Assembly (NCBI GenBank): GCA_002730985.1
Contig: PCBP01000085.1
Span: 1-22,335 of the forward strand
Length of the DNA stretch: 22,335 nucleotides
Origin: Flavobacteriales bacterium
GTDB taxonomy: Bacteria > Bacteroidota > Bacteroidia > Flavobacteriales > BACL11
Direction: 5' to 3'
Below are positions 16,289 to 22,335 of the stretch, in pieces. Under the pieces are notes generated by a model, which saw only the letters and a list, made by a program, of their open reading frames with translations, was not told the DNA's origin and searched no databases. The position numbers were made by a program, and so were the translations under genes. Numbering within the stretch: position 1 is the first letter of the stretch; every line of letters begins with the position of its first letter.

Positions 16289-16543
16289 ATGGCAAATCAT
16301 AAGTCAGCACTGAAAAGAATTAAACAGACAGAAACGAGAAGATTATTGAATAAGTATAAGCATAAAACTGCTAGAAATGCAGTTAGAGACTTAAAAAAGA
16401 CTACCGATAAGAAAGAAGCAAATGCAATGTTGCCAAAAGTTTCGGCGATGTTAGATAAACTAATAAAGACTAATATTCTTCATAAGAATAAGGTTGCAAA
16501 CATCAAATCAAAGTTAACTAAGTATGTAAATGCATTGTCTTAA
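16289..16543 (+). CDS. rpsT: 30S ribosomal protein S20
   Basis: An 84-residue, strongly basic helical protein that binds 16S rRNA in the small subunit. The N terminus [18 protein letters not shown] and the following [17 protein letters not shown], with the tail [20 protein letters not shown], are the normal S20 pattern and length. The ATG lies 17 nt after tRNA-Glu, preceded only by A-rich sequence, with no Shine-Dalgarno. Expression probably depends on the tRNA promoter at 16145-16174 and on RNase processing of the shared transcript. A strong terminator follows at once. Confidence 0.97.
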   Translation: MANHKSALKRIKQTETRRLLNKYKHKTARNAVRDLKKTTDKKEANAMLPKVSAMLDKLIKTNILHKNKVANIKSKLTKYVNALS

Positions 16544-16563
16544 TAAAGATATAATAACTAATT

Positions 16564-16597
16564 AAAAAGGGCCAATCATTTGATTGGCCCTTTTTTT
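16564..16597 (+). terminator. Strong Rho-independent terminator after rpsT
   Basis: GGGCCAATCA (16569-16578) pairs perfectly with TGATTGGCCC (16581-16590) around a 2-nt loop, extended by an A run upstream, and is followed by seven T (16591-16597). The last T also begins the promoter box of upp. Confidence 0.92.
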
Positions 16598-16604
16598 ATA
16601 TTTG
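16597..16604 (+). promoter_or_regulatory. -7 element for the upp operon, abutting the terminator
   Basis: TATATTTG, an exact TAnnTTTG match, directly follows the rpsT terminator T tract and shares one base with it. A start near 16609 gives a leader of about 42 nt. The nearest TTTG is in the terminator loop (16579-16582) at 14 nt, shorter than usual. Confidence 0.5.
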
Positions 16605-16638
16605 TTCCATTTATAGTAGAGTAATGAATCATTAGAAT

Positions 16639-16643
16639 AGGAG
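16639..16643 (+). promoter_or_regulatory. Shine-Dalgarno-like sequence before upp
   Basis: AGGAG lies 7 nt before the ATG at 16651. It is noteworthy because most genes in this window, like most in the phylum, have no recognisable Shine-Dalgarno. Confidence 0.5.
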
Positions 16644-16650
16644 TATAATT

Positions 16651-17304
16651 ATGAAAACAATTAATTTAGGAGACCAGAATACAATATTTTCGCATTTTAT
16701 TAGTGAGATTAGGGATGTAAAGGTTCAGAATGATTCGATGCGCTTTAGAAGAAATATTGAAAGAATTGGAGAAGTTTTCGCATATGAGATTAGTAAGGAG
16801 ATAGAGTATGAAGCTAAAGACATTATTACTCCACTAGGAATCTCTACAGAAAATTTAATGATTGAGAAGCCTGTTCTTGCAACAATACTTAGAGCAGGAC
16901 TTCCTCTTCATCAAGGGTTCTTAAATTATTTTGATGATTCTGATAGTGCTTTTATCTCTGCTTATAGAAAACATAAAAAAGGAGGTAAATTTGAAATAAA
17001 GATTGAGTATATGTCATCTCCTGATTTAAATGACAAAACACTCATACTTTGTGATCCTATGATAGCAAGTGGCGCTTCTATGATTATGGCAATGGAGGCT
17101 ATTTTAAGCAAAGGGAAGCCAAAACATATACATATTGTTGGTGTTATTGCTAGCTCTGAAGGCATTCAGTATTTGAAAGAAAACTCTCCGGTTAAGAATT
17201 GGACTTTATGGGTTGGGGCTGAGGATTCTGAGATGACCTCACAGTCCTACATTGTTCCTGGATTGGGAGATGCTGGTGATTTAGCATTTGGAGAAAAAAA
17301 ATAG
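16651..17304 (+). CDS. upp: Uracil phosphoribosyltransferase
   Basis: Converts uracil and PRPP to UMP in pyrimidine salvage, in the cytoplasm. The 217-residue protein has the type I phosphoribosyltransferase PRPP loop LILCDPMIASGASM (131-144), the substrate segment ILRAGLPLHQGF (79-90) with the flexible loop YRKHKKGG, and the C-terminal uracil-binding block YIVPGLGDAGD. Length and motifs are normal for UPRT, and the start is ATG with a nearby AGGAG. The downstream nucleotidase gene starts at the base after its TAG stop, forming a two-gene operon. Confidence 0.95.
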   Translation: MKTINLGDQNTIFSHFISEIRDVKVQNDSMRFRRNIERIGEVFAYEISKEIEYEAKDIITPLGISTENLMIEKPVLATILRAGLPLHQGFLNYFDDSDSAFISAYRKHKKGGKFEIKIEYMSSPDLNDKTLILCDPMIASGASMIMAMEAILSKGKPKHIHIVGVIASSEGIQYLKENSPVKNWTLWVGAEDSEMTSQSYIVPGLGDAGDLAFGEKK

Positions 17305-17997
17305 ATGGGATATCGCCATGTTTTCTTTGATTTAGACAGGACTCTATGGGATTTTGAGACTAATTCTCATGAGGCTCTATTAGATATTTGTGATAATTAC
17401 GATTTACATAAGAAAGGCATCTCTGATTACGAAGAATTTATTAAGATATATAAAATTCATAATGCAAGATTATGGGATTTATATAAAATAGATAAAATTT
17501 CTCAGAAAGATTTAAGAAGAGAGAGATTTCAAAGTGCTCTTTCAGAATTTGGGATTAATGATTTTAAATTATCTGAAGATATTGGAGAAGATTATATTGA
17601 GGTTTGCCCTAGGAAAGACAGATTATTTCCATATGCTATTGAGGTGTTAGATTACCTTAAGCAGAAATATACCTTACATATTATTACAAATGGGTTTGAT
17701 AAGACTCAACATATAAAATTAAAACACTCAAATTTGACACCTTATTTTAATCAAATCATCACATCTGAAAAGACAGGTTTTAAAAAACCAAACCCTAAGA
17801 TTTTTGGGCATGCTTTAGATTTAGCAAATGCAAAAGATATAGAGAGTGTTTATATTGGCGATAATCTATTTGTAGATATTTTAGCTTGTCAAAACGCTGG
17901 AATTGATGGAATATATTTTAACCCAGAGAAGAAATGGCATAATGAGAAAATAAATTTTGAGATTTCTTGTCTTAGTCAGATAATGGAGATATTATAA
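17305..17997 (+). CDS. YjjG-family pyrimidine 5'-nucleotidase (HAD superfamily)
   Basis: A 230-residue HAD phosphatase. Motif I is FFDLDRTLWDF with nucleophile Asp9 and general acid Asp11. Motif II is LHIITNGFDKTQ. Motif III has the Lys of SEKTGFKKPNPKIF. Motif IV is VYIGDNLFVDILACQNAG. A helical cap lies between motifs I and II. The sequence style matches the YjjG/YfnB subgroup, which dephosphorylates pyrimidine nucleotides including non-canonical ones. The position immediately after upp supports a pyrimidine role: limiting or cleaning up nucleotides made by salvage. Its 3' end overlaps the convergent aroA by 26 nt. Confidence 0.88.
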   Translation: MGYRHVFFDLDRTLWDFETNSHEALLDICDNYDLHKKGISDYEEFIKIYKIHNARLWDLYKIDKISQKDLRRERFQSALSEFGINDFKLSEDIGEDYIEVCPRKDRLFPYAIEVLDYLKQKYTLHIITNGFDKTQHIKLKHSNLTPYFNQIITSEKTGFKKPNPKIFGHALDLANAKDIESVYIGDNLFVDILACQNAGIDGIYFNPEKKWHNEKINFEISCLSQIMEIL

Positions 17998-19144
17998 ATC
18001 CTCCTTTGATTAGATCATTCCAGAAATTTGGATAAGATTTATTTACAACTTCCACGTTATTTATTTGTAACTCCCCAAATTTAAGGCATAGTGGAGCAAA
18101 GCTCATAGCCATTCGATGATCTTTATGCGTCCTAATTATCCTGCTAGAGTCTAGCTTTTCAAGTTCTTTATCTACCGCAACAACTCTATTGCTTTCTTTG
18201 TTCTTTAGAGTTTGTAATCCCAAGATTTCAGTAATTATATTCTTTGCATATAGAGTACACTTTAGAGGTTGATATAGATCTGGGTTTTCAATTAAATTTA
18301 TTTTTTTAGGAAACGATTTATCCTCATTTTTTGTTAAGAGTAATGACTTATTCTCAAAAGTTGATAATACTCCGAGACTTTCAAAAAGATCTATAACTCT
18401 TTTGTCTCCTTGTATAGAGGTTTCTTCTAGACCATTTAATTTTATATTGCATTCTTCTGATAATCCTGCAATCTGGAGCCAAAAAGATGCGGAGGACCAG
18501 TCTGATTCTACATAGTATTTTTTTGCTATGTAGGTTTGCTTTCTGATTGTGATAATATCTCCAATCCATGTCCACTTGATTCCAAATTCGCTCATTAATT
18601 CTAATGTCATTAAGATATAAGGTTTTGAAACTAAGTTTTCAGTAATTTTTAGTTTAATTCCATTATAAAGAGTAGGAGCAATTAGCAAAATAGCACTAAT
18701 AAATTGTGAACTTATTCCTCCATCAACTTGAATGCAACCACCTTCTAATTCTCCTCCTAATATTCTTAATGGAGCAAACCCCTCTTTATTCAGATATTCA
18801 ATTTCAGCCCCCATTTTTTGTAGCACATTTACCAAATATTTTATAGGCCTTTCTTTTAATCTTTCTGATCCAGTTAGGACAAATTCTTTGTCTTGTTGTA
18901 AACATAGAAATGCAGTTAAAAAACGAAAAGAAGTCCCTGCATCATTTATATCAATAAATTTTTTCGATAAGTTTAAGGCTTCAAGTAGGGTTCTTGTATC
19001 ATCTGAGTTGGATAGATTTTTAATTTCGAAGTTATCTTTGCATAGAGCCTTGATAATTAGTAGACGGTTAGATATGCTTTTTGATGAGGGCAAATCAATT
19101 TCACAATTTATAATTTTTGTGGGATGTGAGATTTTACAATTCAT
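17972..19144 (-). CDS. aroA: 3-phosphoshikimate 1-carboxyvinyltransferase (EPSP synthase)
   Basis: Joins shikimate-3-phosphate and phosphoenolpyruvate to EPSP in the cytoplasm. The protein has 390 residues, shorter than the E. coli enzyme (427). Active-site motifs: SKSISNR (21-27), DAGTSFRF (68-75), LKERPI with Arg99, GGISSQFISA (142-151), VESDWSSASFW, NPDLYQPL (catalytic Asp), KESNR, THKDHRMAM and NKSYPNFW. Compared with E. coli NAGTAMRP, the Asn is Asp68 and the Pro101 position is Phe75, next to the glyphosate/PEP pocket. The ATG overlaps the end of aroB by 11 nt. It is last in the operon, and its 3' end overlaps the nucleotidase gene with no terminator. Confidence 0.94.
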   Translation of the reverse strand: MNCKISHPTKIINCEIDLPSSKSISNRLLIIKALCKDNFEIKNLSNSDDTRTLLEALNLSKKFIDINDAGTSFRFLTAFLCLQQDKEFVLTGSERLKERPIKYLVNVLQKMGAEIEYLNKEGFAPLRILGGELEGGCIQVDGGISSQFISAILLIAPTLYNGIKLKITENLVSKPYILMTLELMSEFGIKWTWIGDIITIRKQTYIAKKYYVESDWSSASFWLQIAGLSEECNIKLNGLEETSIQGDKRVIDLFESLGVLSTFENKSLLLTKNEDKSFPKKINLIENPDLYQPLKCTLYAKNIITEILGLQTLKNKESNRVVAVDKELEKLDSSRIIRTHKDHRMAMSFAPLCLKFGELQINNVEVVNKSYPNFWNDLIKGGFIISPLSD

Positions 19145-20123
19145 TTTCAGTAAGCAGATTGTCTATTATACATCTCCCAATACCATTTAATAAGGAGAAA
19201 TTAATTTTTTTAGATTTGTTTTTTTTATCGTTTTTCAGGAACTTTAAAAGTTCCGCCTTGGGAGGGGTATAAGGTAGTCCGAAGTTAGCAAGAATATAAT
19301 TTTTGATCTCATTCTTGTCTGAATTTGATAGAATTGAAATTTCAGTTTCTAGAATCATCCCCATAAAGACGCCTTCTCCATGTAAGATAGGGGTTCCTTT
19401 TTCCAAATAATAACTTTCAATAGCATGCCCAAAAGTATGTCCAAAATTTAATTTTTTTCGTTCTCCTTTTTCTTTAGGATCATTTAGTATAATCCTGTTT
19501 TTTAGTTCAGCTGAGATAGTGATGATTTTTTCCCATGCTAATTTCTTAAAAGGAGTTTCTTTTATGGTTTTCCATAAGTTTTTATCTGATATTAGTGCAT
19601 GTTTTACTACTTCTGCGAATCCTGATATTAATTGATTTTCTGGTAAAGTATCTAAGAAATTAGGATCTATAATCACTGATTTAGGATTGGAAAATAATCC
19701 AATATGATTTTTAAGATTGTTAAAGTCAACTGCTAACTTTCCACCAATTGAGGCATCTGCCATTGCAAGTAAAGTTGTTGGAATATGAATAAAATCAATT
19801 CCTCTTTTGTAAGTACTAGCACAGAATCCTCCTATGTCTCCAATTACTCCACCACCCAAATTTATTAGTATTGAATCTCTATCAAATTCATTATTGGTAA
19901 GTTCTTCCCATATAATATTGCAAGTAGTAATATTTTTGTTTCTCTCTCCTGATGGTATTTCAATAATTATTGGCTTCTCTATATTTGGAAGCTTATATAA
20001 GCAATCTTTTTTAGTGTTTTCATCTACTAAGATTGCAACTTTGGAATATGATTTAACATTCAATTCGGAAAGGGAATTTTCCCCAATCCATATAGAATAA
20101 TTAGATGAAACTATCTTCTTCAC
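19134..20123 (-). CDS. aroB: 3-dehydroquinate synthase
   Basis: Converts DAHP to 3-dehydroquinate with NAD and a divalent metal, second step of the shikimate pathway. The 329-residue protein is slightly short for the family but complete. Motifs: NAD-binding LINLGGGVIGDIGGF (86-100), IHIPTTLLAMADASIGGK (112-129), metal ligand Glu171 (GFAEVVKHA), and His229/His248 in NFGHTFGHAIE and LHGEGV. The start is GTG at 20123, within the 4-nt overlap GTGA with the stop of the upstream phosphatase gene, an arrangement favouring translational reinitiation. aroA follows with an 11-nt overlap. Confidence 0.95.
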   Translation of the reverse strand: MKKIVSSNYSIWIGENSLSELNVKSYSKVAILVDENTKKDCLYKLPNIEKPIIIEIPSGERNKNITTCNIIWEELTNNEFDRDSILINLGGGVIGDIGGFCASTYKRGIDFIHIPTTLLAMADASIGGKLAVDFNNLKNHIGLFSNPKSVIIDPNFLDTLPENQLISGFAEVVKHALISDKNLWKTIKETPFKKLAWEKIITISAELKNRIILNDPKEKGERKKLNFGHTFGHAIESYYLEKGTPILHGEGVFMGMILETEISILSNSDKNEIKNYILANFGLPYTPPKAELLKFLKNDKKNKSKKINFSLLNGIGRCIIDNLLTENEL

Positions 20124-21709
20124 TCAGTAATTTCTGGCAAAGGGTTGCCTGTACACCCATTAGGGTATGCGGTTCCTAAAATAGTGGAAATTGTTGGTGC
20201 AATGTCTCGAATATTTACTTTTCTATCAGTTCTTCCTGCAGGAATTTTTCCTCCCCAAAAGATTAGGGGAACGTGTGTATCATAGCTATATGAGGAGCCA
20301 TGAGTAGTTCCTCCACTTTCCCAGTGGGATTTTAACCAGCCGGTTTGTAGACTTACAATTACATCTCCAGACCTTTTCTGATTATAACCTCTTTGTATTA
20401 AGGAATGAAATGAGTTTGAGTATTCATTCTCATGTAATTGAGTTGCTGTATAGGTGTTTTTGACCCACTCATATTTTAGTAAAAAATCCGCACATTCTCT
20501 TTGAATCTCCTCTATACTTATATCTAAGTTAGTTAAAATATATTCATGGTTAAGGAATAAATTATTGTTTGAATAGTTTAGAATATATTGGCTAGCATCA
20601 ACTCTAAGTGTTGGCAAATCATATATATCTAATAAATGTTCCAATAAATCTGTCATCATTTCTTGCTGATCGAAATATCCAGCTGGTATATTTCTTTCTA
20701 TAAGTTCTGAAGGTTCAGAAACCACTCCGTGATCTGCAGTGATAAACAGTACAGTATTATCGAAGCCAATGTTATTATTAATTGTTTTTAAAATTTCTGC
20801 TATATCTTTATCTAAACGGATATAGGTGTCTTTTATTTCAGGAGCATGAGGGCCAAACTCATGGCCAATATAATCAGTAGAAGAAAAAGAAATTGTCAGT
20901 ACATCAGTAGCTTTGCTTTGGCCTAAGGCTTCTTTTTCTAGAATCTCAAGAGCCAAATCTTTTAAAATAGTATTTCCAAAAGGAGTGTTTTTTATAGCAC
21001 TTCCTCCTTTAAGATTATACTTCGTAAGTAGATTATGACTGAATTTATCTTTTACTTCCCACTTTCCTTTGAGATAGTTTTGCGCTGGATTAGTTTCATT
21101 TATTTTTTGAATATAATCTGGAAGCGCTTGCATATAAAAAGAAGATGTAATCCATTTTCCTTCACTATCCATCCAATATGCTCCATTTGCACTATGTCCT
21201 GCTGGTAGGATAGCACCTCTATCTTTTAGTGACACTCCATAGACTTTGCTATTTTCATAAAATAGCTTTAGCTCATCTGCAAATGTTGTAGTTAGCATAT
21301 GTTGAGGTGACATTTTTCCATCTTCAGATTGCACATCTATATTGTTTTCTTCGCAATTACAGATAGTATGCATATCTCCATCTCCTGCACAATAAATGTG
21401 TTTTCCAGAATTTTTATCATACCAATCGTTAGCAACTATTCCATGTACTGATGGGGTTGTTCCAGTATAAATAGAGGCATGTCCAGGACCCGTGTAAGTA
21501 GGGACATAACCAAATTGACAATTACGGAAGAAGTGACCTTCATTAATCAGTTTTTTAAAACCATCATCAGATAAATCATCCCAAAAACGGTATATGTAAT
21601 CGTAACGCATTTGATCTACCACAATGCCAACTACAAGTTTTGGTTTTTTCTGAGCAAATGATGCTGTAGTTGTAAATGATATAATTAATAAAATTAGTAG
21701 TTTTTTCAT
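20120..21709 (-). CDS. PafA-like alkaline phosphatase family protein, exported
   Basis: A 529-residue alkaline phosphatase superfamily enzyme. The signal peptide MKKLLILLIISFTTTASFAQ predicts a periplasmic or secreted product. Metal ligand Asp32 lies in VVDQMRYD. The Thr nucleophile is Thr73 (TYTGPGHAS) and Asn94 (GIVANDW) lies 21 residues later, the same spacing as nucleophile and Asn in the PafA/NPP branch. GVSLKDRGAILPAGH gives Lys162 and Arg164, the phosphate-contacting pair that marks PafA-type phosphomonoesterases. Further metal residues sit in STDYIGHEFGPH, TADHGV and GTTHGSSYSYDTHVP. It probably scavenges phosphate from monoesters. It is sandwiched between a PAP2 gene (4-nt ATGA overlap) and aroB (4-nt GTGA overlap). 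Confidence 0.9.
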   Translation of the reverse strand: MKKLLILLIISFTTTASFAQKKPKLVVGIVVDQMRYDYIYRFWDDLSDDGFKKLINEGHFFRNCQFGYVPTYTGPGHASIYTGTTPSVHGIVANDWYDKNSGKHIYCAGDGDMHTICNCEENNIDVQSEDGKMSPQHMLTTTFADELKLFYENSKVYGVSLKDRGAILPAGHSANGAYWMDSEGKWITSSFYMQALPDYIQKINETNPAQNYLKGKWEVKDKFSHNLLTKYNLKGGSAIKNTPFGNTILKDLALEILEKEALGQSKATDVLTISFSSTDYIGHEFGPHAPEIKDTYIRLDKDIAEILKTINNNIGFDNTVLFITADHGVVSEPSELIERNIPAGYFDQQEMMTDLLEHLLDIYDLPTLRVDASQYILNYSNNNLFLNHEYILTNLDISIEEIQRECADFLLKYEWVKNTYTATQLHENEYSNSFHSLIQRGYNQKRSGDVIVSLQTGWLKSHWESGGTTHGSSYSYDTHVPLIFWGGKIPAGRTDRKVNIRDIAPTISTILGTAYPNGCTGNPLPEITE

Positions 21710-22335
21710 TTTTTTCTTTTTTTAATAAATACAACAACAAATGATAAAATAATGGCAACAATCACATCTGCAATTGGAGGGACATCTGGCCATCCAAAGT
21801 TCCAAATACATACTAAGGATACCCATAATAGCCACACGAAATCAATGTTTTTAATTTTCATTTTATAAATATAATAGGCAAGCAAACTTACAAATAGTCC
21901 CCAAAACATACCACCCAAGATATCAAAAGGATAATGGACTCCTAAATAGATTCTACTGAAGCCAATAAGAACGGCCCAAGAAAACAAATTTACAAACCAC
22001 CAATATTTCCTTAGTAAAAGAGAAATAAAAAAGGCAATTGAGAAAGAGTTGGCTGCATGTGAAGAAACAAAGCCAAATTGACCCCCGCAACCATCAACAA
22101 CTCTAATTCCTTCTAATAAGTGGCATGGTCTTGCTCGTTGAAATATTTCTTTAAATAATTCAACAGAACCAAAATCTGCAAGAAAGATTAATATTGCTAG
22201 AGAGAATAAAATTTTAAAGAAATCTTTTTGAAATGTTTTATATAGCGTGAAAAGTATAAAAATATACAGAGGGATCCAGAACCATTTTGACGAAATCAAT
22301 ATCATTAATTCGTCCATTTGCTGCCAACCTGTTGA
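21706..22335 (-). CDS. PAP2-family membrane phosphatase, 5'-partial
   Basis: An integral inner-membrane lipid or isoprenyl-phosphate phosphatase, judged by the PAP2 motifs: KEIFQRARP (motif 1), VSSHAANSF (a variant of PSGH), and SRIYLGVHYPFDILGG (motif 3, with catalytic His and Asp). Several hydrophobic helices surround them. The ATG at 22317 is not convincing as the start: the frame stays open to the window edge, and STGWQQMDELMILISSKWFW resembles the usual family segment just after an N-terminal LFLFLN-type helix. The true start is therefore probably outside the window. The TGA stop overlaps the next gene's ATG (ATGA), so the phosphatases are translationally coupled. The substrate is not determined; undecaprenyl pyrophosphate or lipid A phosphates are candidates. 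Confidence 0.87.
   Translation of the reverse strand, partial: STGWQQMDELMILISSKWFWIPLYIFILFTLYKTFQKDFFKILFSLAILIFLADFGSVELFKEIFQRARPCHLLEGIRVVDGCGGQFGFVSSHAANSFSIAFFISLLLRKYWWFVNLFSWAVLIGFSRIYLGVHYPFDILGGMFWGLFVSLLAYYIYKMKIKNIDFVWLLWVSLVCIWNFGWPDVPPIADVIVAIILSFVVVFIKKRKK

Noticed and set aside
18732..19190. A 152-codon open frame on the plus strand
   Set aside because: It lies antisense to aroA and aroB, whose motifs are complete. Composition is an antisense shadow and no promoter or start signal supports it.
22315..22317. ATG as the start of the PAP2 gene
   Set aside because: The frame is open to the window edge and the upstream residues fit the family's N-terminal segment, so the gene is treated as partial.
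1..22335. A CRISPR array, insertion sequence, prophage or defence island
   Set aside because: No regularly spaced repeats, transposase-like or integrase-like protein, inverted terminal repeats or defence domains were found on either strand.

Overview
The window is chromosomal DNA from a member of the Bacteroidota, most likely a flavobacterium-like marine or free-living lineage. The evidence is an AT-rich sequence (roughly one third G+C by eye), secreted proteins with type IX secretion (T9SS) C-terminal sorting domains, an archaeal/eukaryotic-type prolyl-tRNA synthetase, a PafA-type alkaline phosphatase, almost no Shine-Dalgarno sequences, and promoter elements of the Bacteroidota form TAnnTTTG. 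The content is almost entirely chromosomal housekeeping and cell-envelope genes. I see no insertion sequence, prophage, CRISPR array, toxin-antitoxin pair or recognisable defence system. Both window edges cut through genes.

Layout. (1) 1-3030, plus: the body of a large secreted M43-family metalloprotease whose start lies before the window; it ends in a good terminator. (2) 3081-8439, minus: a tightly packed five-gene operon, lpxK - purine nucleoside phosphorylase - secreted choice-of-anchor B/LVIVD protein - gatB - lpxH. It has lipid A genes at both ends and a T9SS cargo gene in the middle. (3) 8488-11569, plus: a Nif3-like metalloprotein and a coiled-coil zinc-ribbon protein, a terminator, then a secreted TPR protein. 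(4) 11566-13876, minus: a Tyr/Asn-rich lipoprotein followed by a FadL/OmpP1-like outer-membrane barrel. (5) 13992-17997, plus: proS and an uncharacterised cytoplasmic protein; a tRNA-Glu gene with its own promoter, then rpsT; a terminator; then upp and a YjjG-family nucleotidase. (6) 17972-22335, minus: PAP2 phosphatase - PafA-like phosphatase - aroB - aroA, all overlapping.

How the genes work together. lpxH and lpxK act in lipid A synthesis. The PAP2 and PafA-like products are probable envelope or periplasmic phosphatases, and here they are translationally chained to two consecutive-pathway shikimate enzymes. upp and the nucleotidase form a small pyrimidine salvage/clean-up pair. gatB, proS, tRNA-Glu and rpsT belong to translation.

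The most unusual points are these: a long D/S/Y-rich segment with an internal 37-residue repeat inside the metalloprotease; a 48-bp divergent intergenic region in which both genes have a TAnnTTTG box ending exactly 4 nt before ATG, predicting leaderless mRNAs; an Asp at the purine-specificity position of the nucleoside phosphorylase; the lipoprotein-barrel pair; and promoters that overlap or abut terminators. I do not find a convincing wholly new biological system here.
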